Part shown: positions 14,180 through 25,910 of the stretch, one piece after another | How the letters are laid out: each line of letters begins with the position of its first letter | Position numbering within the stretch: position 1 is the stretch's first letter | DNA from: Labyrinthula sp. Ha | Taxonomy: Eukaryota > Sar > Bigyra > Labyrinthulida > Labyrinthulaceae | Assembly (NCBI GenBank): GCA_015227615.1 | Contig: JAALGZ010000024.1 | Location: forward strand, 248,001 to 312,000 | Direction: 5' to 3' | DNA: 64,000 nt | Made by a program: the position numbers and the translations under genes | Notes under the pieces: model-generated | The model's input: only the letters and a program-made list of their open reading frames with translations | Told to the model about the DNA's origin: nothing | Databases searched by the model: none

Positions 14180-15145
14180 ATGGATTACGAAGAAGACGAT
14201 TTGTTGTTTCAAAGCAACGGAATTGGCTCTCTAACATCGTCGCTTCAAAGTTTGTCACTGGATGCACATGGATTGCTGAAGGGTAAGGGTTTTGCTGGAA
14301 TGGAGCTTCCGTTTGAAGAGAAGGACTTTTCAATGCACGATGGTAGCAGTGACGTGCAAAAGATGTTGAAGCCAGGAGAATCGCTAGGTGGAGGCAACAT
14401 GTTTGAAACTGTTTTCTCTGGTAGCGGAAATCTGAATCGATCTAAGTCTGCTGATGAGGTTGCTAGTGGGAATGTAGACACTGATCACATCCACAAGCGA
14501 ACGCCATTTCTGGGGGGAGTTTCTTCAACGCCTGATATGCAGGCTATCTTTGCTGATCCTTTTGATAGAAACAACATAGAGGATGACGAAGAAAATGATG
14601 GATTTTTTGATAAAATTTTGGAAGATGATGCTGCTTCTTTGGTATCAACATTTAGTTTTGCTGAAGAGGTGCAACAAACTAAGAAAGAATTCCAAAAGTT
14701 TAGTTTGTCAGCTTATGGTTTCTTTGATAAGCAGCCTTTAGAGGAAAAGAAGGGTTTAAGGGGTGGAATGAGAACAAGAGCAAAGAATAGAACGAATAGA
14801 GAAAAACAGAAAAGCTTTTATTTAGATCCTTATTCTTCGGTAGATACTAAAGAAAAACGAAAGGTTGTGAGAAGTAAAAGAAAACCTGTTAAGAAGAAGA
14901 GAATTGATCGGTCCGATCGAGCTGAATTTATAATGGAGAGAGGAAGTGATTTGGAACAGTGTAATGAAGAAAGAAAAAAAATATTGGAAAGATGGTTGAA
15001 GAAAAGAAAGGAAAGAATCTGGAGAAAAAAGATTCGTTACCCTGTGAGAAAAAAGTTTGCTGATAGTCGTATGAGAGTTAAAGGTAGGTTCATTTCCAAG
15101 AAGGACAACCGAATTATCCTTGACGGATTATTAAACCTTTCATAA
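14180..15145 (+). CDS. CCT-domain nuclear protein (CONSTANS/TOC1-type motif)
   Basis: A 321-aa intronless protein. Residues about 265-309 form a CCT motif: a basic helix (KKRKERIWRKKIRYPVRKKF) followed by ADSRMRVKGRF, which matches the KIRY.VRK..A..R.R.KGRF core of the plant CONSTANS/CO-like/TOC1 family. That motif acts in nuclear import and in protein or DNA contacts with NF-Y-like factors. Residues 223-241 are very rich in Lys/Arg and could be a further nuclear localisation signal. The N-terminal half is acidic and Ser-rich with low complexity. No B-box zinc finger, response-regulator receiver or GATA finger is visible, so it belongs to none of the classical plant subclasses. A role in transcription is inferred from the motif alone. 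It converges with the coiled-coil gene, stops 116 bp apart. The ATG follows an A/G-rich leader. Confidence 0.8.
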   Translation: MDYEEDDLLFQSNGIGSLTSSLQSLSLDAHGLLKGKGFAGMELPFEEKDFSMHDGSSDVQKMLKPGESLGGGNMFETVFSGSGNLNRSKSADEVASGNVDTDHIHKRTPFLGGVSSTPDMQAIFADPFDRNNIEDDEENDGFFDKILEDDAASLVSTFSFAEEVQQTKKEFQKFSLSAYGFFDKQPLEEKKGLRGGMRTRAKNRTNREKQKSFYLDPYSSVDTKEKRKVVRSKRKPVKKKRIDRSDRAEFIMERGSDLEQCNEERKKILERWLKKRKERIWRKKIRYPVRKKFADSRMRVKGRFISKKDNRIILDGLLNLS

Positions 15146-15261
15146 AGTTGTTTCTTAAGAGTTTTTGTTCATGTTGAATATTTTATGGGTAGAAAGATCA
15201 GGGTCAGAAAATAATAATGAGAATATTTTAATTTTTAGCTTAAAGAAAGGGTTAAAACCTT

Positions 15262-17736
15262 TTAGTGTCCTTGTCTTAGCTCTCGAAGATCAGATTCTAA
15301 CTTTTCAAGGTCTTCATCTAAAACATCAGAATCCTGCAGTGAATCAACATCATGATCAAAATTAAGTTCTTCGTTAGAAACAGGTTGAAAATCTAATCCA
15401 GTTCCACTTACTTTCAGATCAGGCGCATCGTCTTGAATATTCTGAACATTTTGTTTAACAGCTTGGATGCTATTCTTCAAAGCTAAATTAACCTCATTTC
15501 TCAGCAATCCTCTTTCCTTCTCTGCCGACCTAAATCTCTTTTCTAAAACTTTTCTTGTCGCTTCAGAGTTTTGAATCCTATTTTCCAAAAGCTTTTTTTC
15601 ATTTTCCGTAGAAAGTTTTAATCTATGCATAGATTGAGAAATTTCTACTTTTTCTGCAGCTAGTTCTTTAACTTCAGTTTTTTGGGAGTCAATCTTTTGA
15701 GTTAGAGTTTTTAGATGAGCTTTAAGAGAAATTAATTCTTGCTCTGCATGCTCAGATTTTGCGTAGAAAGCATCTCGTTCTTTCATTAATGACAAATACT
15801 TTTGTTCTGAATTTTGTAATCTTTGCTGCTGCAGTGATGAGGCAGTTTGAGCTTTTTGTTCTTTTTGTGACATGTTATTTAACATTGCTTGTTTTTGTAA
15901 TAGAATCTTTTGGTTTTCCTCATTTAGCAGAGAAACTTGTTTTTGTAACTGTGATGCTTTTGAATTAAAATCTTTTGTTTGATTTTGTAAATTTTCAACT
16001 TGATTTCTTAATGACGAAATAATTGTTTTCTTTGAGTCTAATTCAGAAGAAAAATTGTTTTTTGCAAGTTCGAAATCTTGCTGTTTATGATTTATATCTT
16101 CTTCAAGTAAATTATTTTTTGTTATTTCTTCATTTAATTGAACACCAAATTTTGCCAATTCTTCTTTCAAAAATCCAATTTTGGTTTCTTTTGCAGTCAA
16201 GTTTCTACCTAAAGAAATAAAATTCTTTGACACTTGTTTTTTTGCTTCACTATTCATTTGTTCAACATTTGTTTCAAAAGACCTTAAATCAGGAATCATA
16301 TTTTCTTTATTCAAAGAATAGAAATCATTCTTTAAGCTAATTATTTTATTCATCCTATTTTTCAGACTCTTAAACTCACTCAGAAAATTATTCAACAACT
16401 CACATTTTTCATTCTTTAACTTCTTTATTTCTTTTCTATATCGAACTTTATCTTTTTGAAAAGATGATTCTAAAACAGAATAATTTACTTCACTCTCTTT
16501 AAGCTGCTTATTCACTTCTTCTAATCTCAAGTTAGATGCTTCTCTTTCTGTTTCATTTTGTTCCATTTGTACAGCTGAATTATGTTGCAACTCATTCAAC
16601 ATCTTTTTTAAATTCGAATTATCTCTCCTTAATTCGTCATTCAATACATCTTTCTGCTTAATTTGTCCTTTATAACCTTGAATCTCCATTTCTTGAGTCG
16701 TTTTTAACTCATTCAAAGATGCATTTTTTTCACTTGTTACAGTTCGAATCTGTTTTCTCAACACGCCAACATCATTTAAATATTGTTGTTTATCTCTTGC
16801 ATGTTCATCAGCTTGAAGTCGAAGTTCATTCTTTGCAGAATTCAAATCATTCTTCGCTCTTGCTTCATTTGTCTTCAACTCCTGAACTTTTAAATTTAAT
16901 TGAGTAATTTTTTCTGATTGATTCTCAACTGTATTGTCTTTTAGTTCTAGTTTACTTTCTAAACCAAGGATTTGGTCATTTAATTTTCTTGATTCAGTTT
17001 TCCATGAATCTAATTCACTCTCTGAATTTTTCATTGTTTGCAATTTACTTTTTACAGTTTCTAGCTCAGTGTTTAATTTACCATTTTTTGAAATTATTTC
17101 ACTTAACTCAGACTCTAATTTATTCTTCTCTGTTTTTTCTTTTAGGTTTTCTCTTTTCTGATGTTCAATTTCAAACTCCAAAGGTTTTAATTTTGCTCTA
17201 GATTTTGACAAATCAAGAGAGAGACTTTGAATTTCTTCCCTCAAACTTGCTACTTCCGTACTTTCGCTTCTTTGCATTGATGAAATTGTTTCTTCTAGAG
17301 CGTTTTTCCTAGAAATTTCTGTTTGGTAGTTTAGTTTAATCTCTGACATTTCCTCTCTTTGTTTTTGTTTCTCCTGATTAATTTCATCCAGCTGAACTTC
17401 AAGGTCATTCTTCTCAGAAAGAGCTCTATGAAGTTCATTTTTTACTTCTTCAGTTTCTTCTACAAGTTTTTTGTTCAATTCTTTGAGTTTGCGGTTTTCA
17501 GGTGTCAAGACTTTCATCTTTTTCGTTACTTTGGTCATAAGGTCGTTGCACTCAGACATTATTTGCTCTTTTGACTGGAGCTCCACCTCCTTAGCTTCTA
17601 GATCCTCATGTAAGAGTTTTATATGACGTGACAGGTCATTGTTTGTGGATATATGATCGATACATTTGCTGCATTCATGACTTGAAATTTGCATTTTTGA
17701 GTCCTTGGGTGATTTTGGTTTAGGGTAATGTACCAT
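15262..17736 (-). CDS. Long coiled-coil protein with N-terminal C2H2 zinc finger
   Basis: An 824-aa intronless protein. Near the N-terminus Cys22, Cys25, His38 and His43 fit the classical C2H2 finger spacing (C-x2-C-x12-H-x4-H), with Ile29 and Leu35 at the usual hydrophobic core positions. From about residue 44 to about 770 the sequence is almost unbroken heptad-like coiled coil rich in Glu, Lys, Leu, Asn and Gln. The last 50 residues are acidic (Asp/Glu) and non-helical in look. Such rods usually act as scaffolds, tethers or cytoskeletal and nuclear-envelope linkers; with one finger at the tip it could bind a protein partner or nucleic acid. I cannot name an orthologue, and resemblance to myosin tails or golgins would be compositional. 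It converges with the CCT-domain gene. Confidence 0.85.
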   Translation of the reverse strand: MVHYPKPKSPKDSKMQISSHECSKCIDHISTNNDLSRHIKLLHEDLEAKEVELQSKEQIMSECNDLMTKVTKKMKVLTPENRKLKELNKKLVEETEEVKNELHRALSEKNDLEVQLDEINQEKQKQREEMSEIKLNYQTEISRKNALEETISSMQRSESTEVASLREEIQSLSLDLSKSRAKLKPLEFEIEHQKRENLKEKTEKNKLESELSEIISKNGKLNTELETVKSKLQTMKNSESELDSWKTESRKLNDQILGLESKLELKDNTVENQSEKITQLNLKVQELKTNEARAKNDLNSAKNELRLQADEHARDKQQYLNDVGVLRKQIRTVTSEKNASLNELKTTQEMEIQGYKGQIKQKDVLNDELRRDNSNLKKMLNELQHNSAVQMEQNETEREASNLRLEEVNKQLKESEVNYSVLESSFQKDKVRYRKEIKKLKNEKCELLNNFLSEFKSLKNRMNKIISLKNDFYSLNKENMIPDLRSFETNVEQMNSEAKKQVSKNFISLGRNLTAKETKIGFLKEELAKFGVQLNEEITKNNLLEEDINHKQQDFELAKNNFSSELDSKKTIISSLRNQVENLQNQTKDFNSKASQLQKQVSLLNEENQKILLQKQAMLNNMSQKEQKAQTASSLQQQRLQNSEQKYLSLMKERDAFYAKSEHAEQELISLKAHLKTLTQKIDSQKTEVKELAAEKVEISQSMHRLKLSTENEKKLLENRIQNSEATRKVLEKRFRSAEKERGLLRNEVNLALKNSIQAVKQNVQNIQDDAPDLKVSGTGLDFQPVSNEELNFDHDVDSLQDSDVLDEDLEKLESDLRELRQGH

Positions 17737-20700
17737 TGTATATCAATAATTATGAAGTTGCAGAAAAGAACATTGGAACAAAAAACAAAGAAAGAATTGC
17801 AGTAAATTAAAGTACACTTCTCGATAGAAACTTGCATCATAAAAACATATATATATTTATAATAACCCAAACATATAGATTATAGTTAAGGATATGACAT
17901 CCCTGTGCTCTGTATAGAAATCAATTGTGTCTAGGGTTTCCAGACAATTTGAAGATAAATTATTTTAATTCAGTAACATAAAACTAAGTGTAATCCCTGA
18001 TAAAAGACAATAAAATTAATTCTAAACTATCTTAAATATACTTTGATTATTTGAGCATCAATTTACTTGATAGATGCAGCTGGCTAAGACAGTACAATCA
18101 AAGTATGATACCATAAAATCACTCGTAAGTATACTTGCGGTGATCCCTAAAATGTAATAAAAACACATAATAAAAAATTGGATATAAAATTTATAGCTTT
18201 AATCATTTCAGCCTTTATAGGAATAAATCATGGGATAAACCACTATTCCCAGGTCAAGTTTTTGGTGGATCTTGATTGCACAAGTGTGTAAACTGATTCT
18301 GTAAAGACAAGAGTTTCTCCAAATTAGGATACAAATTCCATGTATCAATTCAAACAAACTTATAGTCAGGGTATATTTATTTCCTCTGAGTTTCTCTTAC
18401 AGGCGACAGTAGTAGAAAGCAGCTCATCGCCACATATTAACCAATCTTAGTTTCGTCTATTCTTAAATAAATGCCTTTATTCAAACAAACAGCAGTATTC
18501 ATAAAGTATATTAAGTTCTATTATTTATTTGTTTTTTGGCGTTGTTTCGTTTCATCTGAATATCAATGTTTGTTGCCATTATTTTATACTTCGACAATAC
18601 GAAAGACTACGTAGACGGAAAAAAACTTTTTCATCTTAGCAATATAGGCAACATAAGTTCGCAATTTTTTAGAATTGAATATTCTACGAAGATCCTTATT
18701 TTGGGTTACATTATTCTTATGATCAAATTGTGTTAGTTACCTTTAGAGAATAATTCCAATTAAGCCCTCATCTTGGCACATCAGTGCACTTTTCCCGTTT
18801 CCCTTAAACAAAGAAATGAACTGCTTCGTATAGGAGGCAATATAGTCGTAATTACTCTTCAATATTTCATATGCATAGACTTTAAGTCCATCATGGTAAA
18901 CAAAAATAGTACGTTTTAAAATCTTGAAACAAAATTCACTTCTTCTGTGTGAAAAGCAATATGAACTTCCTGGTTGAAAGCAAAAATCTGCCAAACAATG
19001 GTTAGTTTTATTAATATGTTGTCAAAATATTGAAATTCTAAGAATAGCTCCTAATCTACGTGTAGAATCATTTTGCCAAAGCTAAGGAATTCAAATTCTT
19101 TATTGAATTCTCTAAGGCATAGTTATTCACGGCTTCGTGCCCTTCAGCATAGCAATACCCAACTGTGATGTTGGCACGGTTGTCAGGATATGAGGCTTTA
19201 ATTGTATCTCAAAATGCCCCTCACAATACTTAAAATTTTCAAATCAATCTTAATATAGAAAATTAGGAATATCGTACTTCCTCCTATTCCACACGAATTT
19301 CTCGTAACTACTCTCCATTAAGGTAAAAGCTAGGCATCGATCGGAGATTGTACAAAAAAGCAGTTAGACTTTAAAGAAAACACTGTCTTGATTACCTTGG
19401 TAGGAAAATCTTTGCGCTAATCTTTAAACCTGGAAAAAATTGGAACTGATTAAACATGTAAGAATGAATAGCCAGAAACAGTGTCTGATCAACCTATTGC
19501 GAGTAAATAGACAGGAGCTAAGATTTGGGTCTATTTGAGAGACCAAGAGCTCTTTTTCACTCAAATATTCTTGGGAAAGTCCGTTCTTTACTAATATTTG
19601 ACTCAGGGCTTCTCAAAAGCACATCCTTATTGCTCTTTATCCTGGAGAAATGGTCTTGAGCATAATGGTGTACGCATAAATTGAGTGTTCTGTTGTCCCC
19701 TTGCCAGTACATAAAATGACCAGACACCGATATGGAACAGCAAAAGATTCCGCTATCGGTTTTGTACATAAAAAGTTTGATGTAAAATGAACCAATTCCA
19801 TTCGCTCAAACCAGGACTTTCTTTCCGAAATAATTGATATTTATATCATGCCTGGCCTCCACTAAGGGGTTCTGACTGTAGAAGAAACTACTTTGTCATG
19901 GTATAACCTTGATCTATTCAGATCTATGGCAGAAAATGTGTATAAAATCATCTTCGTACTTTTTTAGGGTGCAATGCAGTTCTTTACTATTATCGAGAAA
20001 TAGCGAAATGGGAGGATACTGTTATGATTGTTGTCTATTATCCTCGTTCGAGCTCGAAAACAGGATTATTCTCTCCAAAAGCTTGCTTTTACCAGCAAAT
20101 AACTGAATTTCCTTTCATAAATAATTTATAGTATTAGCTGGTAATTTATTTGTTTGGCTGGTTGTCGCAGACCCGGCTATTCTTAGTAAGATTGGTGGGT
20201 GCTGTTCCAGTGTCATATACATTTGCCCCTGCCTTGAAAGCATCCCAGCCATTAAATTTACATATAGTGGGTAAATCAAGAATAGTAAAAATAAGTATAC
20301 TAAGTTTTCTATACAGAGTTATCGCTGGAAGAACTGGTGATTCAATAATAGGCGTGAATTATCTAAACGTGCTTAAGAACGGAGAAAAGCTGTGTTCTTT
20401 CCTTAGGTAGCATTCCTGCTCTTCATTGCGAGAATGTACTAATTTAAAATAATATTTTTCAAAGTGAAGTTTTCTCAGGCTTTTAAGTTAAAAATTTTCT
20501 AAGCCGTCCTGGCTGTAGCCATGAAACATGCTCATATCATTACGGAATACATTTCAATACCAGATCTAATAAAGCCGTAACGCATAAGTCAAAGCTATTA
20601 CATTCATTAAAACGTATAATGTGGTATCTAGTTCTATTTATCTATTAAGCACTAAACTCAATTTTTTTTTTGGTTACCCTGGAGGTTTGGTAGTGCTTAA

Positions 20701-20819
20701 ACATATCAAATAGCATTAAGCCCTTGAAATGGGTCTTCGGTATGTGAAACGAGATTTTGCCCAAAACTTGAAAGATTTGCAACAGCATACGAAGTAAAGA
20801 AAGAAAAGAAAAAACATTC
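17737..20819. other. Divergent intergenic region, coiled-coil to Rpt5 gene
   Basis: A 3.1 kb AT-rich region between divergently read genes. Frames at 18743-18994 (-), 19557-19769 (-) and 20150-20410 (+) carry no recognisable domain and I do not call them genes. An A/G-rich tract at about 20795-20815 precedes the Rpt5 start and may be its 5' leader. Nothing else was seen. Confidence 0.5.
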
Positions 20820-22169
20820 ATGGCACAACCAGAAGCAACAGAGCTGCTTGAAGCATTTTCGGATGATGAAAACAATGAAGTTGATGAAGATGTAAAGGAA
20901 AAGGCAAGAACAAATCCATCGGAAGTCATGGGACTCGCCAGGGCACTCAAAAACCAGGCTGCAGTTTTTACAACACTAACATCAAGACTTCGAGATCAAC
21001 AAGATGAAGAAAGAAAAAAACTTGAAGATGCCAAGCTTTCAGTAAAGGCCAATGCAAAATTGCCATATCTAGTAGGTAATATTATCGAGTTGATCGATCC
21101 TAATGAGAATCCTGATGAAGATTTTGAAGATGGAGCAGCGGTGGATCAAGAAGATGAACTTGCACAAAAATCAAAATCTGCTGTTATTAAAACCAGTACG
21201 AGACAAACAATTTTTCTTCCCTTGATTGGACTTGTGGCTCCTGAGGATCTCGTTCCAGGAGACCTTGTTGGGACGAATAAAGACAGTTATTTGGTGCTGA
21301 CTAAACTACCCACAGAGTATGATAGTAGAGTTAAATCTATGGAGTTAGAAATAAATGAAGGAGATGATAAAATTAGGGATTCTTTTACTGATGTTGGAGG
21401 ACTAGAAAAACAGATTGATGAGTTACGAGAAGCTGTAATTATGCCCATTACCTCTCCTGAGATGTTTCATTCAATTGGGATCCGGCCCCCAAAGGGTGTA
21501 CTTTTATGGGGACCTCCAGGTACGGGTAAAACTATGCTTGCGAGAGCCTGTGCTGCTGAAACAGATGCTGTCTTTTTGAAACTTGCAGGTCCCAGCTTGG
21601 TACAGATGTTCATTGGAGATGGGGCAAAGATGATCCGTGATGCGTTTGATTTGGCCCGAGAAAAAAGTAAGAATCGGAAGGGTGCAATTATTTTCATTGA
21701 TGAGATTGACGCAATCGGGGGGAAAAGGTTTGACTCGGATGCCTCAGGTGATAGAGAGGTTCAAAGAACTATGCTTGAACTGTTGAATCAGTTAGATGGA
21801 TTTAGTACAAAGGATAATATTAAGGTTATTGCTGCTACGAATCGACCGGATGTTTTGGATCCTGCTCTGATGAGAAGCGGACGATTAGATCGAAAGGTAG
21901 AGTTGCCTCATCCAACAGAAGAAGCTAGGGCCCATATTTTAAGGATACATGCTAGGGCCTTGAAAAAGGAAGATGATTCTATGATTGATTATAAAGAATT
22001 AGCAAGAGCTACTGAAGATTTTAATGGGGCGCAATTAAAAGCTGTTTGTGTGGAAGCTGGTATGCTTGCAGTTAGAAGAGATGCGGAATTGGTCAGCCAT
22101 GAAGACTTTGTGGAAGGGATTGCGCAGGTTATGTCTAAGAAAAGAACAGCTTTGGAATATTACGCGTAA
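20820..22169 (+). CDS. RPT5: 26S proteasome regulatory particle ATPase Rpt5 (PSMC3)
   Basis: One of the six AAA+ ATPases of the 19S base that unfold ubiquitylated substrates and open the 20S gate. 449 aa, about the usual length, without introns. It has an N-terminal helix (about 38-75), an OB-like domain (about 80-175), the Rpt5-typical [14 protein letters not shown] run (164-177), Walker A GPPGTGKT (231-238), Walker B IIFIDE (290-295), the sensor 1 region AATN (338-341) and Arg fingers in MRSGRLDRK (351-359). The C-terminus is EYYA, an HbYX tail (hydrophobic-Tyr-any) that docks into the 20S alpha ring. It carries about four extra residues (NRKG, 285-288) between helix and Walker B compared with the Rpt5 proteins I know. 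It converges with the PAS-like gene, 603 bp between stops. An A/G-rich leader precedes the ATG. Confidence 0.97.
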   Translation: MAQPEATELLEAFSDDENNEVDEDVKEKARTNPSEVMGLARALKNQAAVFTTLTSRLRDQQDEERKKLEDAKLSVKANAKLPYLVGNIIELIDPNENPDEDFEDGAAVDQEDELAQKSKSAVIKTSTRQTIFLPLIGLVAPEDLVPGDLVGTNKDSYLVLTKLPTEYDSRVKSMELEINEGDDKIRDSFTDVGGLEKQIDELREAVIMPITSPEMFHSIGIRPPKGVLLWGPPGTGKTMLARACAAETDAVFLKLAGPSLVQMFIGDGAKMIRDAFDLAREKSKNRKGAIIFIDEIDAIGGKRFDSDASGDREVQRTMLELLNQLDGFSTKDNIKVIAATNRPDVLDPALMRSGRLDRKVELPHPTEEARAHILRIHARALKKEDDSMIDYKELARATEDFNGAQLKAVCVEAGMLAVRRDAELVSHEDFVEGIAQVMSKKRTALEYYA

Positions 22170-22772
22170 TTTTCTTAACTTGTGTTATCTTTTTATATAC
22201 TTTTACACTCTTTGAAACTGGATTGCTTAAAATTTTTTCAAAAAGTAAAAAAATATATGTGGTATAGCTCATAGCAATAGTTTATCTAGTTCTCGGAGAA
22301 ACATTCTCGAAGATGAGTTGTCTGCATAAGATATATCAGTGAATTTGAACTTTATAAGATCATCTTAAAGGTGTTAATTTACACTTAAGGAACCAGAATA
22401 GAACACTTTCCCGACAAAAAGCAAGAAACAATTCAAAACAAAAATCTGTTCAGGCTAATTCTCACCATGAAAAATTGTTTTTCTCCTAGTACTCAAAATA
22501 TATAGTTAAGCTTTTTACTTTAATTGAAGAAAAGTCTCAAAATAGAATTAAATTCTTGAAATAAGAATACTAGAGTAGAAACACAAAATTAAGCCTAGAA
22601 ACTAAATATTATCATTTCTAATGAACAAAATCTAAAAAATATAGTCTTGAGTTGTATTTAGCTCTATTATAAAGAAAGGAATCTTAAAAAAAAGAGAAAA
22701 TATTATTATTTTGCAACATATTAGAAACAAAATAGTATTTAAGAGTTATAATAACCATTTACAAAAATCCTT
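22170..22772. other. 3'-3' intergenic spacer
   Basis: A 603-bp AT-rich spacer between the stops of two convergent genes. It should contain both 3' UTRs and polyadenylation sites, but no single signal can be pinned. No open frame or repeat was seen. Confidence 0.5.
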
Positions 22773-24040
22773 CTACAACAACATAAAAACTGAAGGAGAA
22801 TTGGTTACTTCTTTATCTGTTTCAACTTGAATACTAACATGATGACACTTTTCAGATATTTCCCTCACAAAAGCTTTGCATCGAAAAACTTTATTTTCTA
22901 CATAAACGCGAGATCTTATCCAAGCATAATGTTGATGCTTCAAAACTTCTTTTGAATATCTAAAGCAATTAAAAAATTCACTCACACTTGGGGTTAATAA
23001 TACAGATAAACGAGAGCTTCCAAAAATATTTTTAAAACTTTCATCCATATATGTTATTTCTGTAGTGTTTGTGTCTAATGTAAAAATTGAAACAGCTACT
23101 ATAAAAATAAGAAAAAATAAAAAATACAATCCCGACGAAAATATTGGTCCTCAGGTTCAGGTAAAACATATTTTTTTGAAAAGTAAAATGAGGAGGATGG
23201 AACATTTTGCAACATATACGCCAAAGCAGGAAAACAAATAGATATATTATTCATTTTCAAATATTTTAAACATTTGTTCATTTCATTTTCGGTCATATTT
23301 AAAATAGCGCATAAATTGTTCTCCACGTGTTCTTTTTTTGTAGAAATTATATTAGATCCAGGAATTTCTTTAAAAATCTAAATAATAAAAGTTTCATAAA
23401 AGTTACTGAATTTGAAGCGAGAAATCTTTGTTTTTCATGAAACCCATACGGAAATTTATAAATATTTAGTCGTTTGCGAGAGCCTTTAACTAGACTAGTT
23501 ATCTCATCAAGAAGATCCCGAAACGGATTTATCCAATTTCCTTCAGAATCATATTTTCTTAACTTTCTTACAAGACTTTGCTCAATCTCTTCACGAAATG
23601 GAATTCTGTCATCGGCGCCTCTGACTATTTGGTAATCAACAGACAAAAAAATACTGTGTGCTGAAATAGCCCTGCGGAAAGAACCTCTCGGATGTTTAAT
23701 ATCAACCTTTCTTGTTGATAACCATAGTTCAAAGCATTCTTTCGAGATAATATTTTCACTAATAAAACACTAGGAATAAAAGAATAAAGAAAAACACTCC
23801 TCGCTCATCATATCGTACAAACTTACGAAACACTCCCATGGATGTGGCGTTAAAACTTTTTTCCATCAAACTTGACATTTTACTGTGAATATTCTGCTTT
23901 ATAACCGACAAAGTTTCCCCTTTATACCAACTCCAATCTCCATCAAGAATTCTTACCCACTTCTTAAGGATGTCCGAGGTTTAGTAACATACAGTAATGC
24001 AGTATTGGATCCCGGCCAAATTTGGTAGAGCCCAGGTCAT
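22773..24040 (-). CDS. Five-exon gene of unknown function, PAS-like C-terminus
   Basis: Exons: 23993-24040, 23798-23962, 23407-23769, 23128-23377 and 22773-23098. Four GT-AG introns of 30, 28, 29 and 29 nt (23963-23992, 23770-23797, 23378-23406, 23099-23127), the first three phase 0 and the last phase 1. Removing them gives one frame of exactly 384 codons (383 aa plus stop) where the unspliced strand is cut by stops. The ATG at 24040 has an in-frame TAA directly before it. I do not recognise the N-terminal 270 residues; they have a Trp-rich start and a mixed helical middle. Residues about 276-370 begin with a pattern (hydrophobic strand, then ITYMDESFKNIFG) typical of a PAS domain, a small-molecule or protein-contact sensor. 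The PAS call is tentative. The first intron, with an AAG acceptor, is the least certain. Confidence 0.7.
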
Positions 24041-25859
24041 TTAGATCATACTAACAAATAAACCAAAAAAAAAGACTAGAACGGTATCAACAAATTGTAA
24101 TTCTTTTGGAAAAGTAGTTCTTCTGAGCTTTATTCCAATAATAATAAATTGTTAGAAAGTTAAATGTAAAGTTACATAAAGGAACAATCATACTATTTTA
24201 TAACAGGAGCAAATAATGCAAAATAGTGAATGCGATATTTAGTTTCGATTGATTTACCGGGACCTATTTTAAGGCACCACAGTATCAAGAATTCGGTATC
24301 AACTTATTAATAGCTTTCCAATACAAAAACCACTCGAACATTTCTTTCATGGACAAAACAGCGTAAGCTTTAATGATATACTATAATTTTAAATTTTATT
24401 TGTATAACTTTAGTTTAATATATGTCTTTAAGATACAGAATTTAAAATTTTCAAATACTTTTGCATAAACCTTAGCAATGAATGTAACCTTGGCTTTGGA
24501 TCAGAGATGCAAACCTACTTTTAAGGTTTTCCTCGAAGATATTAAGGCAAGCTGAATATTCTCCATTGAGAAAGGTCAGTAATAGAGAAATATTAAATTC
24601 CTTCAAACCCAAAGTTACTTACTGAGAAAGGGTTTTAACTGAGTCGAGGCTTATTAACAGTGGCGAAGTATCATATTTGCATGACAATTTCCAAAATAAG
24701 CAATGAGAGAAATTTGTTGAAAATGTAATCTGAACCGATCAATTTTGTCTAAGTTATAGAACTTGGTGCTTTCGAGTCTTTCAATGATTTTCCATTACAG
24801 TTTCTCTACAGTGTTTCAAGACTAATAACTCAGTTGCATATTTTCTTAATTCGTTGTCACCTAAACTTTTTCTCCAAAATACTTTTTTTATTAAATATCA
24901 AGCCAACAAACTTAAGTAAAGTTTACTAACATGAAAATAATCATAAGGTGTAAGAATTCTGTGTACTTTCTAATCTTCCGGTCCCTTTCTCTTGTGATAC
25001 ACTATGTTCTTTTCGCTATTTTCTTGCCCTTTTTCCAAGTTCCTATTTAGTCGAAAAATCTTGTTTGCAGTTTACATGTCAATATAAGTGCATTTACCAA
25101 GATTTAATACATCTTCAATAACACGGTTAATAAAGAATTTCATATATTAACAATCTTCAATAATATCCTTTTCTTCTAAGTTTATATTCCACTTGCTGTT
25201 AAGCCTACCGTTATATTACTGTTGGTACAGATCCATAACAGTCTTAAAAACCGTAGTACAACTTGCGAATGGCAACTTGCGTTTTGGTCGCGTTATGACT
25301 GACAAGACTAACTTACTTACGATCGAGGCAGGAGGAAACCGAACGCTAAACCCTATGGGACGTGTCCGGATACTAGAAGATTTTGAATTCTTTATTTCAT
25401 TATTTGGGTTTAAGACTAAAAAACTACTTTGAGAGAAATACCTTTCTCGTGCTTTGTTATTGTCCATCCCGGGTCTCGAGAGTCCCTACGTTTAACGCTC
25501 CCGTATTTCTTTAAGAATTCTTGTCTTGTCCCGAAAGATCATGGAATAGATATAGAACGAATATTAGAAACTGGTCTTATATTGAGTTCTATTAACTCTG
25601 TAGGTTTAAAAACTGGAATTGAATATTCTCGCCACGAAAAAACAGTTTAGCTTATTAGGACGGGTTACCCATCCAGACGGGCTCTTTTGTCTCGATTCGT
25701 GTCCCGGAAAATTTGTTTGTTTGAACTCGCAATAAAGTTAATGACTGCCAACCGGGGATTTTAATATATTTGTTTTACCACCGAGGACTCTTTCGTTATT
25801 TCTGTTAAAACACCCTTTTCCTGCCCAGTATTAAGTTTCTACAGATATTATGGTGAACT

Positions 25860-25910
25860 TGTTTCTTGGCTACGGAGTCAAATACTCCTCGCTCTTTATT
25901 GATTCGAGTA
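25860..25910 (-). repeat. Dispersed palindromic repeat, copy C
   Basis: Related to copies at 39990-40065 (same orientation) and 40905-41005 (opposite). Shared core: a stem-like word TGACTCCGGAGTCA (here one arm is changed, at 25867-25880) followed by AATACTCCTCGC. It lies in a block whose GC content is above its surroundings. The family is unknown to me. Confidence 0.55.

Noticed and set aside
15759-17574. Several hydrophobic plus-strand frames over the coiled-coil gene
   Set aside because: Leu/Phe-rich translations are the expected antisense of Glu/Lys/Asn-rich coiled coil.
18743-18994. Minus-strand frame of 83 codons
   Set aside because: Looks slightly coding-like but has no family match and no neighbouring exons; length is within chance for this stretch.
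21669-21682. Mini-intron in Rpt5 at the extra residues
   Set aside because: The candidate GT-AG stretch is 14 nt and not a multiple of three; splicing it would break the frame.
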